From Troglohyphantes excavatus (taxonomy: Eukaryota > Arthropoda > Arachnida > Araneae > Linyphiidae): DNA of 64,000 nucleotides. Both the position numbers and the translations under genes were made by a program. The notes beneath the pieces were generated by a model, which was not told where the DNA came from, did no database searches, and worked only from the letters and a program-made list of their open reading frames with translations. Location of the stretch: contig OZ010671.1 in NCBI GenBank assembly GCA_963932185.1, positions 36,617,131-36,681,130 of the forward strand, given 5' to 3'. Shown piece after piece: positions 1-13,600 of the stretch. Position 1 is the first letter of the stretch. Every line of letters starts with the position of its first letter.

Positions 1-480
1 CGATTACGCCCCCATAAATCTCCGTGGAATCATTTTATGGGGATAAATAGCATACCATCATCTAGAGGACGGTGGGCCGCGTCTACCAGACCTATTATAA
101 AACCATTACGTCCTCTGACTTTTGTGAGTAGAAAGTCGGTCTTAACTGCAGAATATGATTTCACCTTCATAACTCCACGGGTTTAATGGCAGATCAAGAT
201 ATGGAAATCTACAATCGTGTAGAGGATAGTGGAATGCATCGACTAGGTCGATTATTAACTCATTCTCCTATTAGAGCTTTGCACCGTCTGTAGGGGGTTG
301 TTTGCCTTTGACTGCACAATGCGCTTTCTTCCCTCTCCCCAATAACTCACAGGAATTCTGCCTTTGTGGATAAAAAACCTACTATCGTCTTGAAGAAGGC
401 GGCCGCGTCAACCGGGTTGCCAATTAATCCACTCCCTCCTTTGACCTTTATACAGCGGCCCAAAAGTATTCATGAATAAA
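1..480 (-). repeat. Interspersed repeat with internal ~170-bp subrepeats, reverse copy
   Basis: GC-richer block at the left edge. Read on the minus strand, it contains words such as AAAGTCAGAGGACGTAATG and GGTCTGGTAGACGC. These match the direct copy at 15840-16320 (AAAGGTCAGAGGAAGGAATG, GACCTGGTCGAC). A second unit near 400-460 also reads on the minus strand as a GGTCAAAGGAGGGAGTGGATT-like motif, so the block has at least two diverged tandem units. No open frame or terminal repeat identifies a superfamily. It lies in the TTC4 intron upstream of the first visible exon. Confidence 0.5.
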
Positions 481-1057
481 ATTTTAAGACAATGATTATT
501 ATAATTTTTATTTCAACGTTAAAAAGGATGGTCAAAATATTTACTCTTCCCCCCCCCTCTTCTTGTTTCCTGTTAATCTCTTGCCCCCGCACTTTTAGCA
601 CCCAATCGCCGCCACTGACTGTAAGCAGCCATACTGTAGCCCAATTAATTTTTAAACGGGATTTTGTGGATATTTTCTTCTCAAATCGTTATAGAAATGT
701 TAAATATGTTCAAACATTTTATATTTTCTACATATAGAATCAATTTGCGTATCGTCCAAAAAAAAGTTGTTTTTGTTGCTGCTATTATTGGTTAAAATGT
801 ATTTCAAAGAATAGGTTTTAAGGTAAAATTAAAAAAAAAAAATAGCCGAAACACTACAATTCGGGATATTTATATGTATATGAAAAATAGAGGTAGAAAC
901 GGCATCAAATAGTTTAGAACCATACGAAAATTATAAAGGAAAAGTTTGTTTTCGTGTTGTCGTAACAACGGAAGTTAAACTTTCAACCATAACCCCCCCC
1001 CCCCCCCCCCCCGAAAAAAAATCCTGGCTACAGCCTTGTTTGTCAGTCATTGTTATG

Positions 1058-1170
1058 ATTGAGAAAGATATGTTGAGGTGGTTTGGACATATAGAGAGGA
1101 GAATGAACGAAAGGAGATAGACGAAATACAAGACGAGTGTGGATGGGAGAGTTGATCTCAGCGAACGCAC
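1058..1170 (+). pseudogene. LINE ORF2 C-terminal remnant
   Basis: The + strand translation reads LRWFGHIERRMNERR, then a TAG stop, then a TSVDGRV-like stretch. This is the conserved 'LRWFGH(V/I)ERM...' tail found at the C-terminus of many non-LTR retrotransposon reverse transcriptases. Only about 37 codons remain, interrupted by an in-frame stop, so it is a dead fragment. It sits in the intron before the first visible TTC4 exon, just after a 20-bp poly-C run (993-1012). Confidence 0.6.
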
Positions 1171-1521
1171 CTTAATAAGATTGAGGACAATTTTAGCAAA
1201 GGCCAGCTTAGGAGTACCCTAATTAAGTTAATAACAATGTATCTACCTGCATAGTTTAAGTTTAAAAAAATTTGGTTCTCAAAAGAAATTTCAATCGGTG
1301 TTCTGTTGATATTTGGCTCTGTTGACTAATGAGTTTGCTGACCACTGCACTAAGGCATCGAGAATATATGTGAAATTTTTCAAATGCAACATGCCGAACA
1401 TTTTGAAGGTGTGTTCGTAATTTTTTTGTTCTACTGTAGTTTTTTTTAATTTATTGACGTGTTTTGGTGATTACAACTAGTTTGTTTTACTGAATAATTA
1501 TTCTCATCTATTATATTCCAG

Positions 1522-1683
1522 AACTTGCAATAGCATTTAAAGATGACGGAAACGAGCATTTCAAGCACAAGAAATATCGATGGGCAATTGACTGCTATAA
1601 TAAAGGGTTAGAAGTGGAAGGAGCAAGCAATGATATCAGGGCACAGCTCTATGCCAACCGGGCAACTGCACAATATCACATTG
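1522..1683 (+). CDS. TTC4: TTC4 exon a (TPR1 and first helix of TPR2)
   Basis: The acceptor is TATATTCCAG| and the donor ATTG|GTAATT. The exon starts with the last two bases of a split codon and ends with the first base of a Gly codon. It encodes KDDGNEHFKHKKY...AIDCY and LYANRATAQYHIG, carrying clamp residues K6, N10 and N45. Confidence 0.95.
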
Positions 1684-4600
1684 GTAATTATTTTAATATT
1701 GAAGCATAAGTTATAGGGATTTTGTCCAGGGTGTACTCGAAGTGACTGATATAAGTAATTTCATGGACAAATTAACAAGTATGAAAAGATTATCTTTCAG
1801 TACCGACTGATCAACGTCAATCAAAACTTTTAAATAAAACCGCCAGAAACTTTAAATTAAAACTGCCAAGGAGAGAGGTTATCAATTTGACTGTTATGTT
1901 TCTTTTGACGTATGTTACTGCAAGATTTCTGTGCTAATTCAGCTATTTGGACAATTTTTTTTTGTTGAATAGGGGATGTTTTACTTGGGCACCTTCTGAA
2001 AAAAATATCCGGTTAGCATGCATATAACTATACTTGGAATTATCTATTAACCGAATTGTTAAAAAAATAATTGTCCGATTTCGAAAATTCTTTTTTTGTT
2101 AAATATAGAAAAATTCACTTTGGCAAAAACTGCAATAAAATAATCGATTTTGCGGTTGTTATATATCCGGAAATGTAGATTAACCAGAGTTTTTTAAAAC
2201 AATTTATCCGATTTCAAAATATTTTCAGCATTAAATAAAAGATTGTACAACAATGACATTGACCTACAATTTATTGGCATGGATAAAGATGTTTAATTCT
2301 TGGTGAATAATAAGCAAGGGGCAAGTCCACTTCTAAATTGAAAACCAAAAAGGGAAAAATAATCTTTTTTTTTAAAAGGAAAACTGACTTTAAGGAAAAT
2401 GCGCTAAAAAGTAACAAATAATTTTTAATTTTAAGAATGAGTTTAAAAAAATTTAATTAATTAAATATCAATTTTATACTTATTACAACTTTTGGAAGTT
2501 GGTGTCATTTTACAAAAATCATGCCTAAATTTGGTGCCGATTTCAAAAAGTTTTAATAAGTATAAAATTGATATTAAATAATTAAATTTTTTCAACTCGT
2601 TCGTAAACTTTAAAATTGTGTTTTACTTTTTAGCCCATATTCTTGAAAGTCGATTTTCCTTTTTTAAAAAAGCTTACTTTATATGCTAAACACTTTCAAT
2701 TACTTGTATTAATGGAAAATGCATCAGCTAACACATAAAATGTCCTTAATTAATTAATCCTTACAGGTTAAAAATACTATAGTAAGTTATTTTCACTTTC
2801 AAGATACTTAAAATTATATTTATAATATATGTCTTTTGTATATATTTCAATAGAGATCACTTTCAAAATTGCCCCAATATTTTAGATTTTAAAATGTTAT
2901 TTTTATGAATTTAAAAATTATGTTTATTGCTGGGATCACTAATCCTCAGTTGGATAAGAATTAAAAAAATAGTTACCTATTATTATATATTTATAGGTAA
3001 CTTTCAGAAAGCTCTAAAAGATTCTGTTGAAGCTAAGAAGCTAAAGCCAGATTACCTTAAAGCTTATCTAAGAGGTAATTAAATTGGTTGTAACAATTTA
3101 TAAAAACCTATTTATGATCTATTTTTTTTATTGTGTTATTATTATTATCTTGATAATGTAAAATAATCAACAAAATGATGATTTTATATAGTTACATTAA
3201 CTTTGTATTATTTTTCTCATTTATGTTATTATCCAGGTTAGTTTATACTGACAATTACTCTTGCTCGGAGTATTTAAGCTGAGTTTTATAAACCTTTTGG
3301 CAATTTACTCAAATCTCAAAACTAATCTTAGCTTTAAAACATTTGAAAATATAAGAAGTCAAGTTAATTTTTAACAACTTATTGCTTGCATTATTATCTA
3401 TGATTTATTGGGGTCGTACTACTTAAAAAACAGTATGAAAAATCAAAATTGCCTGTTAGTGTAGTACCTCTAATGTGTTTAATTAATTATCGCAGAGAGT
3501 TAGTTGTTTATTTAGAATATAAAAAAAAGGCTAATCAAATTTATTATTCTAACCATTTTGTGTATTTCTTTAATATAATTTTAGCTAATAGACATGTTTA
3601 TTATTTAGCAGACTGACATTTATTTTAGCAGTTTTCTAAAAAAGCAATCCCAGCTTAACTACTTCTTGTGCATAAATATACATTAAATTGGCTTGGTTTA
3701 TTAGCTTATAATTAATAATCTAATAAGTTTACTTATAAACCCTTTTATATTTGTTATAAAAAGATTTAAAATTTATGTTCTTGTACATTTATCTTGTACT
3801 AATTCTCTATATTGATACTTTAGAGGTAATATTAAGAATAAATTGTAAAAATAAAAAAAGTAAAAAAATGGTAACTCAAACATATTTTTTTTAGAGTTAC
3901 ATACACCATCTGGACATTCAAATTTCGTACTCCCAAATTTTTAATATGAGAAAAAGAGAAGCCAGGTCAAGGGACTTTAAAAAAAAAAAATTATGTGGTT
4001 ATGGATAGTTAATGAATATGATATGTTGGTGATAAATGTTGTCATGTGCTGAGATTTAGTGGCGTAAGAATCCACTACTGCAAGAATCAGTGTGTTTTTT
4101 TAACTTTAAATTCCTTGTCCACAAAATGATAAAATTGTCACTTGTATGAAGTTTGGAATGAAAGTGAGACCTAAAAGACAATGACTGTCAACTATATGAT
4201 ATCTCAGAACCTATTATATAATTTATTCAACCAACGCAGTAGTTATTATCTAAACTTTTTTCCCCCTCTTGAACGTTTTATTAATTAATTACGAATAAAA
4301 TTAATATAGTCTAAACAATGAAACTTTCTTTATTTAATTGCTTTTGAATTTGTCGTAATTGTTTAAAAGTTTTTTAGTTGTTGTTATTTTGAACTCCTAA
4401 GCTGAAGGTTTTAAATTGTTTATTCATTTTTATAGGTGTAATGTGTTGTTTGCAGTTACATGAATTTTCCGATGCTATTTCATGGTGCAATGAAGGATTG
4501 AAAGTAAACATACTTTTTTTTATTTATTCAAGAATTCAAGCGTGTTCAAATCTCACTGTGCTATGAATTAAGCCAAATTTAAAAGAAGAAAAAATTATAT

Positions 4601-7600
4601 TTTTGTTTACAATAATATTACATTTAAAATTGAACTTCTTTCTTGAAATAATTTCTCTATATTAAATTTCATTTTTTTTTTATAAATATAATTTTTTTTT
4701 AAATATTAGCTTGTCAAATACAACACTCTGATGTTGAAATAGTTTTTTCACTTCTGATTGTTAGGTTAGTTGTTTAAATCAACATCACATTATAGCTAAA
4801 CTCGTAAATGTTTTCGATTTTTTTTTTCATGTATTTTTGATATTTCAGATGGAACCTGATGATAAAACTCTGGCTGACATGAAGAAGAGAGCAGAGGAAC
4901 AAAAGGTGTTTAAGAGTATTACTTTTTACTGTATTTGTGAATGAAAGCATTGTGGGGTTGGCTTATGTGCGAGTATATCCAGTACACCTTGATTGGGTTA
5001 TTACTTACCTTTTAATTGTTCTGCACTTGAAAGACAATTGTACAAAATATAGTTTTGTAGTCTAACAGCAAATTAGAAAATAAAAGACTAACAGGGTGGC
5101 AACATTACTTAGAAATCAGGGAATTATCATGAAATTTTTTAATTCTGGAAATATCAGTGAATTTTTCAAATTTGGATCATTAAAACGACAATTAACGTCT
5201 TTTATACCCTTCACTTTGGGTAATTTAGTTGTCAATATTTCCTTTTGGTTCTAAAAAGAATTTAAAGAAAAAGCATGATTATGCGCATTTTCATATTTTC
5301 AGTTTTATATTTGTAAAAACGGGATCCACTGCTGGAGGGAGAAGCCAAAACAAAGTGTGTTGGACCTTGAATTGTAAGCAACATGTGAGGGACTAATAAA
5401 TGCGCTTTATTGAACATAGGAATAGGAAATATGAAGCATATAAAAATTTAAAATTATCTACAAAAGAAATAATTTGAATTTTTTTCATTATCTGTTGCCA
5501 GAAAATGTTAATTACTATTATGCCTGTCGCAATTGCATAATTTGTGTTGTATTCTTAAACTATTATTTTAACTGTCAATAAGTATTTGTTATTTTTCATT
5601 TATAATGCAATATATTTATAGTATTATTGTAGAATGGATACTTTGTTTCTATACTAAGCATGTATTGCAACTTTTTTTAATGTAATTGTAAAATCAGGGA
5701 AATTTTTGTGACACCATCATGGAAATATCAGGGAAATTTTTTTTGCCACCCTGATTAAAGTTCTAGTAATATTTGTTTAAAATAATAATAATAATTACTG
5801 ATACTTTACTATATAATGAAATGAAACGTTTCCTATTCATAGAATTATCAGCCCTGAAATTTTTTAACCATTACACACTCTCTCTTGGATATATTTGTAG
5901 TTGTTGAAGATATCAGGAGTTTATACTTTCTGAGAAAGATTATTTTATACTGCATTTTGCACAGAAACATTGCTGAAATATTCATTGAGAATTTGTTATC
6001 TGCAAAGTTAAAATCTAAAGCCAGTGTTCACTCTAGAAATAAAAAAGGGCAAGGCGCTGTTGGCTGTAAAAGGGCACCCCGTTTTTGAAAAGGCACTTTA
6101 AAAAAAAAAAGTTTGAGATGGGCGTGTCAACCCGCTATGAAAAAAAAAAAGTTCCGGTTTGTTGATTGATATTGCGCTAGAGCTGCATATTGGGCTATTG
6201 GTGACGATTCCGGCTTATTTTGAAAGAAACACCTGTACAAAATTGATGTCTCTTTATGAAGATACTACTTAAAATCCAAAATTTGACACTTAAAAATGTT
6301 TTTGCTACAAACCAAATCTGTAAGTAGCCCTAATCAGACCCTTTACAAAACTGATGAAAAGGCTACTTAAATCTAAAATTTGGTAATAAAAGGCCTAATA
6401 TTGTAACCAAACCATCTTCACTTTAAAAAAAAAAACTATAACGGGCAACCAATAGGAATCGTGGAATGGCCCGTTCTCGAAATTACCGAGGAATGATCGC
6501 GATTGTACAACACGTTTAAAAAGGAATTTGTTTTTCTACTGTCATAAGTCACTTAATTCCAATTTACACACACATTTTTTTCAATCAATGCCTTTTTTAA
6601 AGACAGCCGGGGAAGCAAGGACGATTGTGCTTGACTGAAAAGGGCAAGAGGGGTGGCATTTTTGAAAAAAGGGGCACGAGGGCGCTATTGAGAAGTAAAA
6701 AGGGCAGGCAGGGCGGACCGCCCTTCAAAAAACGCCTAGAGTGAACACTGCTAAAGCTATTAGTCTGTTGGTTTTTAAGTGTGTTTTTATTTTTGGTGAA
6801 ATTTATATATTCTTATCACATTTAATTGTATTGTACAGAAAGTTGCAGACCGAAACAGACGGAAGGCTATTGTGCAGGAGGCCAAGAAAAAGAAAGAATT
6901 TGAACATCTGAAAAAAATAATTCAGGTAAATTTAAACACCTTGTTGCCTAATCTGGAAAAGTTAAAGTTATCAGCATTAGGGTCAATCTGACAAAGGAAA
7001 CACCATTTTGAGGTTGACTCTCAAATACGGTGACAAATTTAACCGTTTCTTGGGGGCTGTAATAATCCAGATAGTTTAGGTCTAGTGAGGGATTTATGTG
7101 ACCATATAGTGAATGTTTAAGGTAAAAGTTATTTATTATATTTTACACCAATTTAACTATAACCTATTGTAAAGTTATTAGGGACAAATTATACAAATGT
7201 GTTATGAAAACAGGGATCCCACGGTCCTTGAAAAGTACTGGAATTTAATTGGACAAATACAGGGCTCTGAAAAAGTACTCGAAAACTGTGTGAAAACCTT
7301 GCAATTTACTTGATTATTTTTCCATTCTGAAACAAAATCTCAAAACCCTCCTTGCCTGAGGAGCAGTCTTCCTGAAATGTAGGAAAACTGCAAAAGTAAA
7401 ATTCTAAAATTGAAACAGATTGATTGTAAGATTAATAGTATGCTTTAGGAGCTAAAAAAATAAAATGTCTGTTAAATATTGCATTGTTACTAGTTTGCAA
7501 GAAGAGTGACATAACTGTTTTTCAATAAAATATTTTAAAGTTCTCTTTAAGCAGTTATATTTCTTGGAGTAAAGAAATAAATATTTTTAAATTTAATTAA

Positions 7601-10600
7601 ATTTCACAATTTGAAATCTGTTATAGATATTCATAATTAGCATGTAAACTTATTGATATTTTTTATTTTTATAAAATAATACTCATTAAACATCTATTAA
7701 GAGATAAGTCAAAGGTAGAGGGAAGAAATATTTCGACCCTTCACCTTTTGTCTAAACCCGAAGTTTTTGTCCTGCGTTACTAGTAGTGCAATATTAGGTC
7801 CTTGAAAAAAATATATCAGTCCTTGAAAAGTACTTAAATTTTTTCAAAGTAAAAGAGTGGGAACTATGGAAAATAAATTGTATTTTGAAACCTCTTGGTA
7901 GGTATGGAGATAATTCAAAACGTTTCATGTTTCTTAATTTCAAAATAATTTGTGATTTGGTTTTAAGTTAAACATACAAATTTTGGTCTTTTTGATGCAT
8001 TTCAGAATATCTGTTCATGCATTGCAGTACTAAAAAATATTTTGTATTTTTTCTCCCTCAGGAACGGGGTATTCATTTAGCAGATGACAAACTTGACCAA
8101 TGTGAAGTGAAGCCCGTGCATCCAGCTTTAGCCAACGCAAGAGTGCATATAGATGGAGATAAGTTGGTGTGGCCCGTTGTTTTTATGTATCCTGAATATG
8201 GTACAACAGACTATATTCAAGAATTTCACGAAGATTCCAGGTTTGTTGTTGTTTATGTTATTGACTACTGTCTAATTTGCAGAGATATAACGTTTGGATT
8301 TTATATACATTGTCACATTTTACTTTGTATATTAGGCCTTTTGCCTCTAGTGTTCTTAAAAAGACTGGTTTTTCAGTAATGGAAATTTTAGATTAACCAA
8401 GAATAATTAAAATTTTGCCTATTTTGTTAAATTAGTTGGCTATAGAAACTGAATCACAATAATTTGATTGATTCTGATGAAAAATAAATGCACATTTTTT
8501 CCCATAGAAAAGTTATGTTGTTCTTAAATGTAATGTGTTTTAATATATGTGTACTAAACTGATAGCTTTAAAACTGTGTTAATACTTATCTTTACACACA
8601 AATTTGTATCATAGTATGGCTATATACTAATCTGTATCATAGTTGGAAATAGCATAATTTTAAATTTGTGCTGAACTGATCCAATAGGATTTTGCCAAGA
8701 TTTCTGTATACCTTAGAGTGTGATTTAAGATTGCAAATGTAAATAGGCTTGTTTTTCTTTCAAATTAGCAATGACTAGAATGCTTGTGTGATAATTATCG
8801 CATACCCCCCCCCCCCCCCCCTACACACACTCATAACTAACCATAGATGGCACTTTGTGCAAAGAATTTTACCCATAGATGGCATCACTACCAATGGCTC
8901 GTTTAAAAACTTCTTGGAAACATTATTTTTAAACAAATTTTTTAAAAAACACATAATGTTCATGAGACAAAAATACAATCTGTCACTGCTCCAAGAAATT
9001 ACCCCTTTTTTTTAATTCCTCACATGTTAAGATCCGTTGCGTATGGGACCTGCACAAGGAATATTTAATACTAAATTATATATATGATAAGGTTACTTGA
9101 AAGCATATGATGCAGACCATTCTTTCATAGGTTGAATGAGCAATTATCTCATTTTAGTAAGAGTGGGTAACTTTAGCAAGAGTATCAATATATTAACTTT
9201 GTCTTTCTAATTGAATCAGTCATCTAAACAGATCACGGTATACCAATCGAATATGTAAAGTGTTAAAACAAGAGGGTTTCTACACACCAGGAAAATAGGG
9301 ACCTGTAATTGTCAAGGAAAAGGACCTAAAAAGTCAGGGAATTAAAAAAAAAATTTTTAGCTGAAGATGCCTTGTCATATTTTTGTAACATTTATTTTCA
9401 TTGACATTTTATTTTTGTAATTGTGTTATAAATTTGCAAAAATTATAATTTCTGAATTTTTTTAGATTCATGGATCATTTAAATGTGATGTTCAATTCAA
9501 AGAACCCTCCAAGTTGGGACAAATGCAGGCATTATGTGGCAGAAAACCTTCAGGTAATGGCTGTTTACATAGAAATTTATTATTAATCGAATTCTTGTTT
9601 TCTTCTTAGATAGTAGCTCTCAATCTGCTTGTATTGAGTTTTATTACATTGAAATGTAATGCATTAATGACTTTAAAAAAATGAGTAAAGCAATTTAAAT
9701 TGAAAATGAAAAATATCGATTTTTTTGGGGGCTTGTAGAAAACTAAAATAGAATGGTAGACCAAAAAAAAACTAATAAGATACAATATTAAAAATAATTT
9801 TTTTTCATAATGTATTAGATGAAAAGGGAAAATAACTGCATGAGAACCTAGGCTTGGGTGATGATGAAATTTTGCAATAAACCTTCAATAACAATAAACC
9901 TTCATACTATCCCCAGAGAAAAAAATATTACCACTGTCTGTGAACTATAAATATATCTAACTCTAAATATTTTCTTAAATTTAGTGCATTGGTATCGACC
10001 GTGGTTTCAACTTATCGCGCTCATTATATTAATGTTTTTACATAGTTTTAAACAGAAAGGATTTCGCTTCCGCTAATAAAGTTTTGAAATATGATTCATC
10101 GCTGAAGTGTAATAAAGTGAAAGTTTTAAGTTTTTGATTTTGTTGGGATAATAAGCAGCCATTTTATTCTCATCCTACAACAATTTTTTTTAAAGTCATC
10201 CATTTTCCCTGAAAATGGATGATATAAAATAATTGCATTTACGTGTTCTAAATAAATAAAATATATTTTGTGCTTTAAAATGCAATTTTTAACAACATCC
10301 CATGATCTGTCTTCGCGACACGGCCACACACAAACGTGTGACAAGCTTAAATTTAATGATGGCCAGTTTTATAAATTTGTATAGTGTATCAAATGTAGAT
10401 GAATTTTTGATAGTGTTAGTATAATAGAGTTTGTTGTGTTAGTGAAAATCTTCATTACACCTTTTTCTGCTTTTGCATTGTTATAATAAGTGTAACAACA
10501 AAATTATGCATGTGTTTAATAAAACTTAAAGTTGAACTTACAAAACGTATATATAATATAAAAGCAAATTTCTAATTTCTAAAATTCTTATTTTCCCTTG

Positions 10601-13600
10601 CTTTTTTTCTTATATTATAATTCATATTTAATGGCATTTTACAATTGTCAAACAAACAATAATATTTCAGGTGTACTTCAGTGATAATGACTTCATAGTT
10701 CCAGTGGAAAAAGCCAGGACTTTGAGACAAACTTTAATACATTCAAGGTATGAAAGAATTAGTTACATTTTTAAACCAAATCAAATTTGTTGTAATAATT
10801 CAATTAAATCAAGATTCATTCAATGTTAGGACATTGTTTATTTTCATTTGATATTCTTAAAGAAGCTTTATAAAGCACTTAAAGTTTTTGATTTTTCTCA
10901 TGATGCTTTAACCTTCTAGTGCATAATTTTTTCTTTTTTAATTAAATAATTTTTTCGTTTTCTTTTTGCTTATGGACCGTTGAAAAAATATACAAAAAAA
11001 TCCCAAGTGCGTATTTAATTAAATAATTAATTAAAACCATTGTGTAGCATATATGCAACATTATGTGTAATTACTAAAATAATTTTCATAAAGTATGAAA
11101 ATGTAATGAAATACAATCTACTCACTTCTGATATTAGCTAGGATTTTTTGTAGAGCGATATTATACTTATAAGTAATATAAAACAAGTTTCGAAAACTTC
11201 ACCTACACGAGCCAGTTTTAGAACAACAGACCTCGAAGCGACTGATTGCCTTTATCATGGTCATTTTAGAAAGATACGGGACATAGCGGCAGTTATAAGA
11301 ACTAGGTGCATGGTTACCTATGTGACAATACTATAATAGTTAACATAAAACTCAATAGATGCAACTGGTGGTCATTTTAGAGTTGTGTAGCATATATGCT
11401 ACAGTATACACTACAGGTTAAAGCAGTTATTTTCAACCTTTTTGCTCTGACATACCCCTTGATAAAACTTTTCATTTATGAGTACCCCCTTCCCTTATAA
11501 CCCTACACACTCATCCACCTACACAAACATAATTGATTTTATTATTCAGTAACTCTTAGGTTTATTGGTAAATTAATCAAACCATTCGAATTGATGACAC
11601 TTTTTTATTTTACTTATTATTTTTTTATATTAGGTGTTTTCCACCATTACTTATATTATTTTCGCGTACCCTCAAGTGGTACGCGTACCACAGGTTGAGA
11701 ACTTCTGCTCTAAAGGAATATTAAGTTTCTTAGGATTCACACATATTTAAAAACTCGTTCTTAATTTAATATGTAGTTAACATCTTATGTAGTAAATAAC
11801 ACCAATAATTAATATGTAAGGTATTTAAAAATTTCACTTTCTGGTGTGATACAGTAGAACTCAAATTATCCGTACTCCAATTATCCGGACTCCAATTATC
11901 CAAACTCCAATTATCCGGATCAAACAAAGCAAATCGACAATTATCCGTATCGCTTCGAGAGAGAAAAATTCGGTAAAATGCACATTTAAAAAGTTTCGTG
12001 TCGGTGAATTGTATTGTTTTCAATAGTCATTAGGCCTCCGTGGCCGAGTGGTTAAAGGTGTCGGCTGGGAATCCGAGGATTCCTGGTTCGATCCTAGTCG
12101 ATGGACTTGACGAAGAAAAGTAAAAAAAGTAGTGATATTGTGATCGAAGGTTTGCCAGCTTCGCTACAAAAGTCGTCCAGAACATGCAAAAATTAACGGC
12201 ATGTATGACTGGTTCACGATAAATCTGATCTGGGTCCAAAGTCAGGGTTCCCACTGGTCCTTAAGAACTCCTTATTTTTGGTTTGCATTTTTAAGTGCCC
12301 TTTAAAGTCCTTATTTTTGACCAAAAGTCCTTAGAAACTCCTTATTTTTTTCCCCTGCTAGAGCAACATTAATTTTAGAAATTTATTACTTGTGGCTGTT
12401 TTTACATGAGATGCTCGAATGCTATTTATTTTCTCACTTCTTTAGTAAGTTAGTGCATTGCATTTATTAATCTTTGCAAATGCATATTTAACAGTTGGTG
12501 AAGATATCACGCAAGATTCTGAACGAATTAAAAAAGTAATAACTTGAAGTCAAAGAATGAGGTTCTGTTTAGATGCCTTTTAAACATAGCATTGCGTTTA
12601 AAAATTAATTTTTAAGTTAGTTTGAAAGTTGATTGTTGTCACCATTTGTTTAATTTTATTCTTATTTACAAAAGGAGCACGATAAAAAAGGGTCCTTAAA
12701 AACTTGTTTTTGTCCTTAGAAAGTCCTTAAAAACTCCTTATTTTTTATTTTTAAAAATGAGTGGGAACCCTGAAAGTCCCGACGTCTATTTCAGGCGTTG
12801 GGTGCCAGTTCATTAGTTTCCTCATCATCTGACCATGGTGTTAAAATAACGAGGTGCATTTATGAATGTGTATGTGTTCCCGGATCTTTCCTTTGAGATA
12901 GACCCAGAACCGTCGCCAATAGCCCACTGTGCAGCTCTAGTGCGACATTAATTAACCAAACCAAACTAATCAACAGTCATTAAATTACATTACATACTAA
13001 AGCTAAATTCATGTTTCAACTAAGAAATAACCTTTTTTTGCATATTTATCCAGATATTCATTTATCCAGATGGAATCCACATTTTAAAAGTTTTTTATCG
13101 GTGAACGATATTGTTTTCAATAGTCATTAAATAAAATTTCATACTAAAGCAAAACAAATTTTTTTACTGGGAAATAACTTTTTTTTCTTTAATTTTCCGA
13201 TTATTTCGTTAATTATCGATTATCCAGATGGGATCTGGTCCCAATTGATCCGGATAATTAAAGTTCTATCTACTGTACCTTGTTATGAAACTAACTTCAT
13301 TTACATATTCCAGGCACGTAGGTATAGATTTTTTATGGGAGGGGTTTAGTGACTGATCAAGGGATTTCTTTAGGTTACTTATTCCCCCTGAACAAGAGTT
13401 GACAAGAATACTCCCCAAAATCCCCCCCCCCCCCCCCCCCACACTTTTAAAAAAAAAGCTTCTTCTTTTTTTTAAAGTAAACAGGAATACGTTGACAGGC
13501 AAATATCGTAAAAGCAACAGTTATTTATTTTTCATGAAATCGTTGCCAATATCAGTCATTACCTATTTTTAAAATTAGTAAATACCACTCCCTAATTATG

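Larger units (their letters stand above)
11852..13275. mobile_element. pogo/Tigger-like non-autonomous element (outer member of a nest)
   Basis: The TA-flanked termini CAGTAGAACTCAAATTATCCG and CGGATAATT...CTACTG are the pogo/Tigger pattern. The flanking TAs are at 11850-11851 and 13276-13277. The left end has four 'CTCCAATTATCCGGA'-type subrepeats. It contains an internal duplication of about 190 bp (around 11985 and 13085), each copy with TTGTTTTCAATAGTCATTA. A SINE (12033-12974) interrupts the first copy. No transposase frame was seen. Confidence 0.85.

Noticed and set aside
1..1521. The missing N-terminal TTC4 exon
   Set aside because: Searched for a family-like stretch ending in a compatible phase. 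Only a repeat block, a LINE remnant and AT-rich DNA were found, so the exon is presumed to lie outside the window.
12033..12105. Functional tRNA gene
   Set aside because: It has box A- and box B-like sequences but no intact cloverleaf or discriminator. It is continuous with a SINE body flanked by a target duplication.
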